A stretch of DNA of 21,894 bases from Ophiothrix spiculata (Eukaryota > Echinodermata > Ophiuroidea > Amphilepidida > Ophiotrichidae): the NCBI GenBank assembly GCA_000969725.1, contig JXSR01S041891.1. One strand, given 5' to 3'. This document shows, piece by piece, positions 1-9,830 of the stretch. The notes beneath the pieces are model-generated. The model was not told the origin of the DNA and made no database searches. It saw only the letters and a list, made by a program, of their open reading frames with translations. The first letter of the stretch is position 1. Every line of letters starts with the position of its first letter. A program made the translations under genes and the position numbers.

Positions 1-144
1 ATGGAGGGAGGCTTGTTATCTTGGTTTTTAACACATTTTTCTTATGTTTTGGATGTTGGAACCTAATTAATATGATAGAATGCACTTCAAATGTTGTAAT
101 TCGACCTTGGACGTGATTTTTGACTATGCTCAGCTTAAATGGCC
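1..144 (+). repeat. Repeat family R1, copy A (cut by window edge)
   Basis: Positions 1-95 are identical, base for base, to 1641-1735 inside copy B. After an 18-bp net deletion (20 bases of B replaced by gt after position 95) the match continues to about 144 with one or two differences. It shares the motif gactatgctcagctt with copies B and C. The left part lies outside the window. No coding capacity is supported. The near-perfect identity to B, against the clear divergence of C, means A and B separated recently. Confidence 0.85.
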
Positions 145-505
145 TTCCATCTAATTATTGCAGTTTTTATGACTCGCGTGGTACGTCACTTATGATTCAC
201 GTATAACCAATCCAATACGTTGTTGTAAAGGTATTTCTTGTTGGAAGACCATTTTATGTTGTATATAATGGCAGTAGAGTCCAGATCGGTTGTAATAAAA
301 ATGAAAATATACATGCAATGTCGATGTTGATTTTTTTTTACTGCATAGTTCTTAAAACTACAAAACGTGCCACCAGCAGCATGCATTGCCGTGAGTTCGA
401 TATTCAATAAACAACAAAAAATGTGACCTCATAGGTCTAAAATGGTAATATTTGAATCAATATTTAATGATTATGTTAATATTAAAATATAGATAACGTG
501 ATAAC
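145..505. other. AT-rich gap, no feature seen
   Basis: Unique AT-rich sequence. A 73-codon frame on the minus strand (186-407) has no recognisable motif or low-divergence partner, and I treat it as chance. Confidence 0.6.
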
Positions 506-508
506 TTA

Positions 509-854
509 AAGGGGCAATTCATGATCCACTTTTCACCCTCAAGGTCACCTCTATCAAATTTGATTGTTTTGGCTTATACGAATCCTCAAGTGTATGTTAC
601 GATCCCAAAACCATTCTTTCATATATGCTTGCATTTTTGAGAAAAGTGAGAAAATGTGTCATTTTCTAATTACTGTCGGGGCCCCGACAGTAATTACAAC
701 ACAGTAGTCTATGGGGATTTTCAAAATGCTGAAAAGCTTGTAACTTTGAAACGAATGGTCGGAATCAAGTGAAATTTTCAGTATATATTTATGTTGTACT
801 TTTCTTTTTATTTAGCTAGAAAAGAGGCCACATGAAAATCATGAATTGCACCTT
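509..854. mobile_element. Foldback miniature element with palindromic core
   Basis: The termini are inverted repeats: aaggggcaattcatgat at 509-525 and its complement atcatgaattgcacctt at 838-854 match at 16 of 17 positions. The 346-bp body has no ORF and carries a perfect 30-bp palindrome at 667-696. A TA precedes the left end (507-508) and another lies two bases past the right end, so the target duplication is not clean. Size, inverted ends and lack of coding fit a non-autonomous DNA transposon (MITE). The superfamily is not assigned. Confidence 0.7.
667..696. repeat. Perfect 30-bp palindrome with GC core
   Basis: The half-site taattactgtcgggg is followed directly by its exact complement with no spacer. 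The centre (cggggccccg) is strongly GC in an AT-rich setting. It could extrude as a cruciform or be a dimeric binding site. It lies near the middle of the 509-854 foldback element and probably belongs to it. Confidence 0.9.
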
Positions 855-1460
855 GTATATTATTAAAGAAATTATAGTTAAATGTATTCAGCATGTTCAG
901 TATAGCAAACTTGATACCTACGTAATCAAACAGTATTTTTGCTTTTACTCTCTTAAAATGAAAGATTAAAATTTTCAATTTTCATCGGTTTGATTCTAAG
1001 AATCAATCTAAAAGATTGGAATTTTAATCTATGATGAATGAAATCAATCCATCAGAGTATAATTTCAAAATGTAAAGAGTAAAGTCTGAATCTAGATGAT
1101 TTAAATTTCAACCTCTTTTAGAGCGACGCTTTCAATCTTTTTTACGGATTTGTCCTTCATTCAATAAGTCTGTTTCGATGGACGTTCTCTAAATTTTCAG
1201 AAATGTATGCACACTTATTTTTAACGGAATTTTTTAAACCATTAAACTTATGTTTAACCCTAACTATCTGATATGTAATGCTCATATTTACTTTACATAA
1301 ATAAAGATATAAATGTAAAATATACTAGGTTCAAGATTTGAAACTGACTCAATACATAAGACACATCTTAGGTTGTAGGTAAATGCAAATCTTTTGAGAC
1401 AATTTCTTTGATGTTGTTGTTTGTATTCAAACTTGTATTCGAAAAACAGTTTGTTTGCAT
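855..1460. other. AT-rich gap with one hairpin
   Basis: No gene or mobile-element end is recognised. The only structure seen is the inverted repeat at 963-1030. Confidence 0.55.
963..1030. repeat. Imperfect inverted repeat with nested hairpin
   Basis: The left arm agattaaaattttcaat (963-979) pairs with attggaattttaatct (1015-1030) with a small bulge. Inside, gattc-taa-gaatc (992-1004) forms a second short hairpin. It may be a decayed miniature foldback or a chance AT-rich fold. Confidence 0.55.
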
Positions 1461-1844
1461 CTAAAGGTACCGTAAGGGTCCAAAATCAAAATTTTGAAAG
1501 TTGAGGCTTTAAAATGACACCTTGCTTTTGGTTATTGGATGTTTGGTTGCAAAGTTACATCCAAATTGGTAAATGGAATCGGGCTGAATCGGAAAACTAT
1601 AGTTTCGAGTTTAAAGTTTTTGTTCTGAGTAAAAACTTAAATGGAGGGAGGCTTGTTATCTTGGTTTTTAACACATTTTTCTTATGTTTTGGATGTTGGA
1701 ACCTAATTAATATGATAGAATGCACTTCAAATGTTATGTTTCGGATGAAATTAGAAATTCGACCTTGGACGTGATTGTTGACTATGCTCAGCTTAAATGG
1801 CCCGTATCTCGTAATATACTATGCCGACCTTAAGGTACCTTTAG
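1461..1844 (+). mobile_element. Repeat family R1, copy B: complete TA-flanked miniature element
   Basis: The ends are inverted repeats of about 20 bp: ctaaaggtaccgtaagggtc (1461-1480) and gaccttaaggtacctttag (1826-1844). They differ by one mismatch and one indel. TA dinucleotides sit symmetrically at each end (1462-1463 and 1842-1843), consistent with TA target duplication as in Tc1/mariner-type elements. The interior matches copy A (recent) and inverted copy C (older). An 86-codon frame at 1514-1774 is incidental, because differences between the copies do not favour synonymous sites. The element is probably non-autonomous. Confidence 0.75.
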
Positions 1845-2172
1845 ATAGGACAGGGCACATATAAACCCGCTATAACCATGTCTAAAACAGATGATATAGT
1901 TTTGACTTCGACGACATGTTCTTCATCTACATTTAAATCTAAATATTTTCAAATAAATTAACCACAGGGGCAATATCTATTGACAATAATTATAATGGAC
2001 GCAAAACGAAAAAAGATGTACAATGATGATTGATATAGATATAATATTAAATTTTATTCATAAAGCGCAAAATCTACATGAACTCTAAGTGCATCATTAG
2101 CATTTCCTTGGTGTTAAAAAGGCTTCGACTGTGTGAACTAGTGAGTGGAAATCAATCCAAACTGGTTTTGTA
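1845..2172. other. AT-rich gap, no feature seen
   Basis: Nothing is recognised between element R1-B and the next foldback. Confidence 0.5.
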
Positions 2173-2174
2173 TA

Positions 2175-2391
2175 GGGGCGCACCATTAGATTTCCAAGGG
2201 GGAGCAGGACGTTTTTGGGAAAAAAGTCTCCCTCCACAGAGCAGAAGAAAAAAACAACCTGATCATGGAATAGGCAGAAAAACAGTAATTTACAAGGGGA
2301 AAAAAATTCGGCTCCGAATGGGGCGCGAAAAAAAAAATTCACCCCGTATCCAACTTCCTGCTCCCCTCTTGGAAATCTAATGGTGCTCCCC
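2175..2391. mobile_element. MITE with ~36-bp terminal inverted repeats and TA flanks
   Basis: The left arm begins ggggcgcaccattagat (2175) and the right arm ends atctaatggtgctcccc (2391). They pair over about 36 bp with one mismatch (c/a at the fifth base) and an indel or two. TA is present immediately outside both ends (2173-2174 and 2392-2393). The body is 217 bp. The frames crossing it on both strands (2078-2380 and 2097-2342) are read through the repeat arms and are not genes. Confidence 0.85.
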
Positions 2392-2471
2392 TAAGACAGC
2401 ATGTATCCATGGACAAAACTTTGTCAAGCCTAACACCTACCTGTTGTTCCACATTGTAGGTCTTCTAGTAT

Positions 2472-2707
2472 ATATATGTGATGACTTTCCACGAAAAGGG
2501 GGACTTTTGCGAAGAACACTTTTCAAGCAACAGGTGAAAATAGGCCGCGAAAAATAAAGAAAATATTAAGAATTTCCAGCAGATTTTCTGTTGTAAAATT
2601 TGATCAACAAGTAAGGTGTCATTTTTTAGCTTAGAAGATGAAATGAAAAAATGAAAATTGATATCATCTGCAAAGTCCCCCCTTGCGGGGTGAGCCATCA
2701 CATATAT
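2472..2707. mobile_element. MITE with ~38-bp terminal inverted repeats
   Basis: The left arm begins atatatgtgatg (2472-2483), and the complement catcacatatat ends the element (2696-2707). The pairing continues inward through a G-run/C-run motif (aaagggggactttt against gcaaagtcccccc) with some mismatches. The body is 236 bp without coding. The target duplication is hard to define because the edges are alternating TA. The 78-codon minus frame spanning it is an artefact. Confidence 0.8.
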
Positions 2708-2766
2708 GTTCTATTAATGCACTGCATTTATTAAAAAATTAATAAGTGCGCATTTCAAGTTATGAG

Positions 2767-2899
2767 TAAAATGAGACAAAATCAATGCACGCGCGCGGTC
2801 AGTTTTGATGCATGCATTTCGTGGGGCCCGTAGGGGCCGAGTGAATTAGACAACAGTCAAAAATGATTTACCGCAAGTGAATTGATTTGTCTCATTTTA
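2767..2899. mobile_element. Short foldback element, ~18-bp ends
   Basis: taaaatgagacaaaatcaa (2767-2785) is inverted at 2882-2899 as ttgatttgtctcatttta, differing by one base of length. The 133-bp interior is unusually GC-rich for this window (cgcgcgcg and a ggggcccg motif). It is probably a small MITE, but no target duplication is obvious. Confidence 0.6.
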
Positions 2900-3284
2900 C
2901 GAACATCATGGCAATGCAAATTTATTAACCTAAATGTAAACAAGAGAGCAACAACGATTTATCTAACTCTCATTTTAAACGCAACCAAAAATTATGATAG
3001 CCAAACATTTTTTTTTTCAATTCGTTATTTAAATTTGTATACTTGCTGAAAAGAATTATTCTGGAATCTCTAGGCCCCCCCCCCCGAAAAAAAACCCAAA
3101 AAAAAACTCATCTTCAACTCTCATACAATGGACTAGTTTGCTTTACATATAAAATAAATTAACCGACAGTAATGTACCTAAGCTTATTTAAATTCCTCAT
3201 CTGAGTTACAAATAACAGTTTCCACCATATATCCCTGGCCATATATGTGACCCGCCATATCAAAAGACACGTTACACGGGCAAC
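2900..3284. other. Gap with C/A homopolymer tract
   Basis: No gene is seen. It holds C11 (3075-3085) followed by A8, CCC and A9 up to 3106, a mutable low-complexity tract. Two ccatatat motifs at about 3225-3246 precede inverted copy C of repeat R1. Confidence 0.6.
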
Positions 3285-3560
3285 TGAAGCTGAGCATAGT
3301 CAAAAATGACGTCCAAGATCAAATGTCTAATTTCATCAGAAACTTTACATTTGAAGTGTATTTTACCATCCAAAACATAAGAAAAATGTGTTAAAGATAA
3401 ACTTTCTCTCTCAACTCGAGTTTTACCCAGTACAAAAACTTTAAATTCAATTTTTTCAGAACTATAGTTTTCCGATCAGCCCGATGCTTGTTATCAATTT
3501 GGATGTAACTTCGCAACCGAACATCCAATAACCAAAAGCAAGGTGTCCTTGTAAAGCTTA
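3285..3560 (-). repeat. Repeat family R1, copy C (inverted, diverged)
   Basis: Read on the minus strand, this segment follows copy B in order: the block ccttgcttttggttattgga, then acatccaaattg, then ggaaaactatagtt, then acacatttttcttatgtttt, then gactatgctcagctt near 3291-3305. It lacks the TA-flanked inverted ends of copy B and has several indels. It is therefore an older, end-eroded member or a separate subfamily. Its 73-codon minus frame is incidental. Confidence 0.8.
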
Positions 3561-4058
3561 AAATATCAACTGTCAGGTGAGATAAAAAATTGCCTTTGAA
3601 TGTTGTATACAAAAGAGGTCAATTAATAAACAAACACGTAGGCTTATACATTTGTTTAAATCAATTTGTTGCAAAAGTCAACTTCCCGTATAAGCAATAA
3701 GCAATGATCGCTATTTAGAAGCCTAAATGACTTTGAGGTTGAATATACTTTGTAATGAGTTTTTTTCTTCACTTATTACTTTGAACATGCTTGGTTCTTA
3801 AAAGCACCAAGCATGTTCAAAGCAACAAAGCATGTTCAAAGCATACTGTAAAAATCAAGACAGAAAATAAAACAATTGATTTATTGATCAAAGATCATAC
3901 CTTTAGTATGTGTCAGAATGCACTGTTTTCAGAAGGAAACACTAAAACCTCGCATTATCGACTGCTTCATAATCAAAGTTCGTTGCCATAACTAGTTTAC
4001 CTCTAATGCAATTAAGTTGATCTCTTCTTGATCAACGTTAAATGTGGTTGCCTTTTTC
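3561..4058. other. AT-rich gap with a hairpin
   Basis: Only the hairpin at 3779-3844 stands out. The 66-codon frame over it has no support. Confidence 0.5.
3779..3844. repeat. 17-bp perfect hairpin plus third direct copy
   Basis: ctttgaacatgcttggt (3779-3795) is exactly complementary to accaagcatgttcaaag (3806-3822) across a 10-base loop. A third partial copy, aagcatgttcaaagca, follows at 3829-3844. It could be a small foldback remnant or a slippage product. Confidence 0.75.
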
Positions 4059-4387
4059 ATGCCGGGGGGGGGGGGGGGGTCTTAAAAAATGTATGGGGAT
4101 GCTCAAAGTAGACTTCAGAATTTTGACCATCTCTATACCTAAAAAAGCTTGATTTTGTGACCCTTTTCTATACCATTTTTCTAGAAAAAGTACCCAATTT
4201 TGGGAAAATTGCGTGCTTTTTCAGCACAATTTTCCTAAATACACCCAAATTTGCAATTGGGCGCATTAGGTCTGTGACGAAAATCCAACCATCAATATAC
4301 CAAAAATTACGAAAATGCACCCAAAACCTTTGAGGACACCCGTATACCATTTGTCAGTAAGAACCCCCCCCCCCCCCGGGTTTTCAT
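4059..4387. mobile_element. Foldback element with G16/C14 ends
   Basis: Near the left end is a run of 16 G (4064-4079) followed by tctta. Near the right end taagaa precedes a run of 14 C (4364-4377) followed by gggttttcatg. The two ends are inverted relative to each other, including catg at both outer edges. The interior has an internal hairpin (ggaaaattgcgtgct / agcacaattttcc, about 4203-4234). It looks like a non-autonomous foldback. Homopolymer length is likely variable or prone to sequencing error. Confidence 0.65.
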
Positions 4388-5210
4388 GTCCTATATGCGG
4401 TTCATGTTATTAATTATCGACAGGTAAAAAGCACTTTCTTTTAAAAACATGCTGCCACTTGGGCTGAAGTAGGTTGAGCTGTGGCAGATGACAATTACCG
4501 CTCGTCTTGCCATGCAATTTTCCGTAACATGGTTTACCAGGGGCTGTGAGTTTTATTAACGCCAATAAAGGCGTGTTATTTAGTACTACAGTATAATCTA
4601 CTAGTATCGATTTATACATAAATTATTACTTTAAGACAATGCATTATATAAATGGCCGTCAGAAATCCCGACCCCCTGCTACTTCGTTATAACAGGATTG
4701 CAGAATGCTGATAGGGAAGAATGGTAAAATATCGCTATAAAAATTCAAAATATCGGAATTTAATGACTTCTTGTTTCCAAATTTAATTTAAGAACCACCT
4801 ATCTTCCAAATTTTTGCAAAATTTTGTTTTGCAATTCTTCATTAGGCTATGATGTACTTTATAAATACCAAATTTCAACATCTGGGCACAATTTTTTTTA
4901 AAAAATCCATATATGGGCATGTTGCCCTTTTATGCCGAAATATGGTCATAGAATGTCCATATTTGGGCATAAAAGTACAATTTTTGGTATTTTAAACCAT
5001 TTGGCAAGATAAACAATTTTGTTTTGCCAGGATGATGCACAATTTAAAGGTCTGTAGGAAACTACCAAAAACCCATTTTTGAAAAAAAACAATGGTCTCT
5101 ATCCGTTTTGCAATTCAGCTCTTCATATATGCTTTACCATTTCCGAGTAGGAAATTCAATATATAACAAAAAATAATGTGAGCTAGATATATTAAATAAC
5201 ATTTGAATTG
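4388..5210. other. AT-rich gap with one hairpin
   Basis: No gene is supported. The region contains the 18-bp hairpin at 4928-4974, and repeated attttgttttgc motifs (about 4820 and 5018) that may be part of a larger decayed foldback. Confidence 0.5.
4928..4974. repeat. 18-bp hairpin, one mismatch
   Basis: ttttatgccgaaatatgg (4928-4945) pairs with ccatatttgggcataaaa (4957-4974) with one mismatch and an 11-base loop. Confidence 0.7.
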
Positions 5211-5212
5211 TT

Positions 5213-5243
5213 TTCTATGTTTCTACGTTCTACGTTTCTACGT
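5213..5243. repeat. Short tandem repeat of ttctacgt
   Basis: Four units in a row: ttctatgt, ttctacgt, tctacgt and ttctacgt. This is a small minisatellite-like tract. Confidence 0.75.
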
Positions 5244-6192
5244 TCAAACTTTGACTGTCAATATGGGGAAAACATATTGAACTTGAAATTTTAATCTCAG
5301 TACCTGTATAATCCAGGCTTATACTTGCGTGTTATATTAGCTAATAGTGTTTTTATGCAGCACACGTTGTGATTTGAAACCAGAGCGCCCTGGTTTATGT
5401 CGATAATGTGTTAATGCATGATAAAATCTTGCGATAATCTTACAGATATATTCTAGGTACGGATTAGAACTACGAGACAGATATGTCTGTGTTATGTATG
5501 TGATATTCTTCAAATTCTTTGGTTTGATTTTGATATAGATATGTCTATAGTTATAGTAACGGATGTCTGCATTTGCTTTAACACATGTATTTTCAATAGA
5601 CATGAGTACTTAATTACATATGTTTTTTAAATCCATTATTATTTATCCTAAGAAAATAATACAATGTAAAATGAAACCGTGTTTCTGTTTCATACGCATT
5701 TTTTTTTTTCGCTTTTGATGATGAATAGTTGTGTTCCAACTCGCATAAAAAGTCACCAATGTTCAACATAATTGTCTAAATTCCGATTTTATCTGCATTA
5801 GTCATGTTTATCTTAGGGGCGACTTGTACAGCATAGCTCCTTTTTCAATAGGTAGAACGTTTTTGAATCATTTGTAATACGCAAAGAGTACTATATTTCT
5901 TATACAGATATTTTTTTTAATTTTCTAAAGTTTCATGTAGGAGATCTATATGAAACTTATTTTGCCAGTATAGTAACCTCTAATCCTGTCTTTCTCATAA
6001 AAACTTAATGACGTAATGAGATTTCATAATAATATCATAAATGAAGACAAACATTTTGTAATAGATTTTTCTCTTAATTTGCCAACACTTTGGGAAATTA
6101 ATAACACTTTAGAATATCACCAGTTTTGTAAAAGTAAAGTAGCAAAATGAAGTAGCCAAGGTCGCAATTATTTTTCTTAACTCTTCGAAATT

Positions 6193-6405
6193 ATATCGAG
6201 GGTTGAGAGCCACAAAGTTGTATTTGCACGGGCAACAATCCCTAGGACAAAAGGTTTAAGACCTGATGGTGCTCAAGGTGAATAATTTATTACACAGGTG
6301 TGTCAAGATCATTCATCTGGAAAGACCCATTAGGTCTTAAAATCTTTTGATCTAGGGATTGTTGTCCGTGCAAATACGACCTTGTGGCTCTCAACCCCCC
6401 GATAT
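6193..6405. mobile_element. Foldback MITE with ~73-bp arms
   Basis: The left arm (6193 to about 6265) and right arm (about 6333-6405) are inverted repeats with few mismatches, sharing ggttgagagccacaa and caacaatccctag in order. Outer ends are atatcg and cgatat, so TA flanks both sides (6194-6195 and 6403-6404). The paralogous position in copy 2 (about 14500-14512, tttgaaatcgaataatatac) lacks the element. That supports insertion into copy 1 after the duplication. Confidence 0.85.
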
Positions 6406-7741
6406 TTACCTGACCAATAGCAGTAACACTTTGTACGATAATATATTGTAATACGTTTTCATTAATACCAAAGTACATCGTAGGTAATTGATTTTCAGTT
6501 TGGTCTTACAGATAAATTGGATGATAGTGATTGATGATTCAGATATAATCACTAAAACTGAAGAAACCCATATCTAAGTATTAGAAGTTTAATGACGAAC
6601 AAGCTACAATTATAAGGACTAGCCTAGAGCTTTAAAAATTTACCGAAATCCGAAAAAGGAAAAATTAATACTCTACACAGAAATGGCTCAAATTGAGAGA
6701 GAATTAATTAACAATATAACGTTTTGTGATGGTGGTGTGACTAAACCACTAATTTGTACCTCAGATGGATTCCCAAGATAAAAAAATCAAGCAAAGCTCC
6801 CAAAGATAAAAGAGAAACAATGTCATCAAAATAATTTGATTACCCATCACATGTGTAGAAACCAAGATATATATAAGATTTGAAACTAGAAACACAAATT
6901 TCACACCATTCTCCCGATAAAAAAAAAATTGATGAAGAATTGCAATATTCTCAAATATTCCACAAAATCACGGAAAATACTAGTAAGTTTTATTACTATA
7001 AACACGTTCTATCGATTCATGTAAAAACATGTAGGTAAAAAAAGTAGTGGGAAGAATCTAGACCAGTCCCTTTAACTTAGATATTCTATTAGTTATGCTG
7101 TTAGTTGAATGTGAATAACATATTTTATTTTGTTAGTAAAAACAACCATCATTCTGAGTAAAAGATACACTCACTTTCATAGTTAGTTATTTTTCAAGGT
7201 GAGTAAACTTTTACATTGCGATAATTTTTTTATGGTGCATTTCTATCAAAATTAACGAACTGATATTTTACAGATATGCTGTTATACTATTTATCATTAT
7301 GAGAATAGTACTACTACGTTACAAATATGTTTTTGATTAACAGTATGAAACCTCCTTGATAGTAAAACTCTCCGAAACATCTTATTTTTCAGACGGATAT
7401 CAATCTTTTTACTGCAAACTGACTTCCTGGAAAACTTTGTACTATTAGGCTTAAAAAGTAGCTTTCAGGAAAACTGTGGCAACATTGCACTACAACTAAC
7501 TTATCAAAATATGTGAAAAAAATCCAAGTCGACAACCGGGAATGGAACCAGAGATCTTTGACTATTTTCTCAAGGGACTGCCCTTATGGAGGAGATAATT
7601 AAATAAATATTAAACTATCTATTTGAATGAAATTTTAATGTTTCTTTTTTACCGCGAAGTTCCTTTTTGAAATCAAATATAACTGACATGTGTTGACTAT
7701 TATCAACCCAAAATTGTCGCAAATTAAGAATTTTAAGGACT
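6406..7741. other. Copy 1 interior, no gene
   Basis: Sequence shared with copy 2 (14513-15440 and 17070-17228) minus the insertions found there. TTAA at 6462-6465 is the intact target site that is interrupted at 14552-15164. TA at 7459-7460 is the likely empty site for the 17228-18490 element. No coding or RNA gene is supported. Confidence 0.6.
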
Positions 7742-7940
7742 TTCCTTCCCATCTTTAAAAGATTCATTAATGCGAGTAAAAAGTCAATGACCTGTAGTTG
7801 TATCAGAAGAAAAAGAGATTTTGACGATGCCAAGTCTTGTTTCTTCAATTTCACACGCAGAAAGTCAATTTTTTGATTCCTATTCTATCTTAAGTTTCTT
7901 GCCTCCAGACATAATGAAGTCCATTTCAATTCAAGTAACT
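7742..7940. other. Unusually conserved gap-free block (copy 1)
   Basis: Aligns to 18804-19002 at a constant offset of 11,062 with no gap over about 200 bp. The central 100 bp (around aagtcaatgacc through tcacacgcagaaagtc) differs at only about six to eight positions, against much lower identity on both sides. A frame from 7790 reads through in both copies for about 50 codons (ending at a stop in copy 2), but the substitutions show no third-position bias. The minus frame is interrupted in copy 2. It could be a regulatory element, a short exon, an ncRNA or a gene-conversion tract. Confidence 0.55.
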
Positions 7941-9309
7941 ATTTATTTGTTTACCGTGTTTACCGTGCTCATAATAGGTGCGTTATGTAATACAATGCGT
8001 TTACCTTTAGACAGATGAAACAACTTAGTTTATATGAGCACGTGCCTCCACGAAAAGCATTTAAAGTGCGTTTGCATTATTGGATGTTTAAAAAAAAATT
8101 TTACAGTCAATTCATTTCATTATACAAAATCACTTGCATTAATTCAAGTATCAAGCCTACAATCTGTTAAAACTTGAACAAAATAAAATAAAATAAAACC
8201 AAACATAAATAAATTATAAGTCTTTTTTTTAAAGTAATCTCTTGACCCAATTTTGAACTTGTTCATGGAAGTGAAAACCCTAGTCAAGATTTATATATAA
8301 TCTAAAGAATCCATTCTTCATGTACATCGTTATTCTTACATTACATCTGTAAGTAGGCAAAAACTTGTTGTTAAAATAATATTCTCCGCCTTACTCATGA
8401 AAAAGGACAGTAGCCATAAACGAGCGCACAAATTTTTATTTAGCGTGTCCACAAAACATCAAATAATAGATCTTGTGGTGGTGTCAGATACTTCATCAGT
8501 TCATTGCTAGTTTAAATTAGTTTGAATTACAGATAGCTGCTTCTTGTAGATAGAACATATTCTACAGTTGTGTTTATTTTACGGTAATATACGTAGATAT
8601 ATTTATAATTGAGTGAATCGTTCTTATGTTTATTTTACGAAAATATTATATTTCTCTATATTTGTTATTTTAAAGTCACATTGATTACAACGAATCATAT
8701 CTTTTAATGACTTGTTTCTTTTCCACCTAAACATTACAAACCTTGATTGCTTTAGTGCAGTGCGATTGTTATTTTTCTTCCTGTTATTTTTGTATTGTAA
8801 ATCATAAATATTTATAGTGACACATATAATGAACTTTTTATTTTGACAAAAGTATTAGATACATGTCTGACATGCAAAACTAAAGATTAATGAGATAAGC
8901 TGAAATAAGTAATTCTTCGAATATTTTTGTTTTAATGAAAATATTATTGAAAATTATTTTATTTCAAGTACTCGGTACTCAATAACTTCACCCTGTGACG
9001 TTATTTACCATGTATTTTGAACACAAAATCTACAAAATTTAATATATAATATCTGCATTCTCAAAATAATGTATATTCAAAAAGCCCTTTTTATCGCTTC
9101 ACTAAATCTTAATTCTTGTACAAATAACAACGTATTATCACAATGATTTTTTACCTAAAAGGTCCTGAATCGATTTGGAATTGAGGATTTCTTTTTAAAT
9201 AAAAAATGTCTTGTTTTAAGTACATATAATGATGTCATTTTGACTTGGTATTCAAGAACTACATGTAATACTACAATCTATTTGGGTTTCCGAATGTGCA
9301 TAATGTCAT
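7941..9309. other. Copy 1 interior, no gene
   Basis: Shared with copy 2 at 19003-20233 and 20513-21045. Holds a small (aaaat)n tract near 8178-8198. TA at 8735-8736 is the empty counterpart of the foldback at 20234-20514. Nothing coding is seen. Confidence 0.6.
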
Positions 9310-9738
9310 TGTAACAAGAAACAAAAGGCTAGTTTAAATCCATAGTTTATGAATTTTTCAATCTCAAACAACAAGAATGAGCAGTTTTTGTTTACTAATT
9401 GTAATCTGACAATGACTAGTCCTTTCTTTGGAGACAAAGTGCATTCTTGATGTGATTGCCATTAGCCTTTTTGAGGTATGGCTGACATTGCACACTCGAC
9501 TAAACATCTTTTGTATTTCCCGGGTTTTACCCAAACCAAAGTACGCCCTCTCCTATTGTTATCTTGATTTTACCCATTCGGAATAGCGTCCTCTCCTTTT
9601 GTGACGGCCATTCTTCTAAAAGGCTTATGCAAACAACAGTGGTCAGTATTTGAATAAAATGTGGCAATAGGCTGAAAACAAGCATCCCTTAATAAAATAA
9701 GTGATGCATTCAGGGCATTCAGTTTTGGTAATCCGTTG

Positions 9739-9830
9739 TAAAGGGTGTGTCACACATCACCGTACCGTGCAAATAACGTACGTTATTAGTTCGATATTCG
9801 TACGTTTCGTGAAGTGTGACAGAGCCTTTA
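9739..9830. mobile_element. 88-bp TA-flanked miniature foldback
   Basis: Arms of about 21 bp (9740-9760 and 9809-9829) share aaagg...tgtcacac.tcac as inverted repeats with about four mismatches. The core contains a perfect 16-bp palindrome, aataacgtacgttatt (9772-9787). TA lies at both ends (9739-9740 and 9829-9830). It is a very short non-autonomous element dominated by its inverted repeats. Confidence 0.8.

Noticed and set aside
1514..1774. 86-codon plus frame sharing a peptide stretch with the minus frame at 3391-3612
   Set aside because: The shared peptide comes from DNA identity between repeat copies B and C. The base changes alter amino acids and the frames diverge through indels, so no coding selection is visible.
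2078..2380. 100-codon plus frame, the longest in the window
   Set aside because: It runs across the boundary and both inverted arms of the 2175-2391 element, is rich in lysine/arginine from A-runs, and has an overlapping frame on the other strand, which is typical of a chance frame in a repeat.
5213..5243. CRISPR-like or satellite array
   Set aside because: Only four short units without spacers. It is an ordinary short tandem repeat.
7821..8018. 65-codon plus frame with hydrophobic C-terminal part in the conserved block
   Set aside because: The start codon is ata in copy 2 and the frame stops there after about 40 codons. It is kept only as a conserved-block observation, not a gene.
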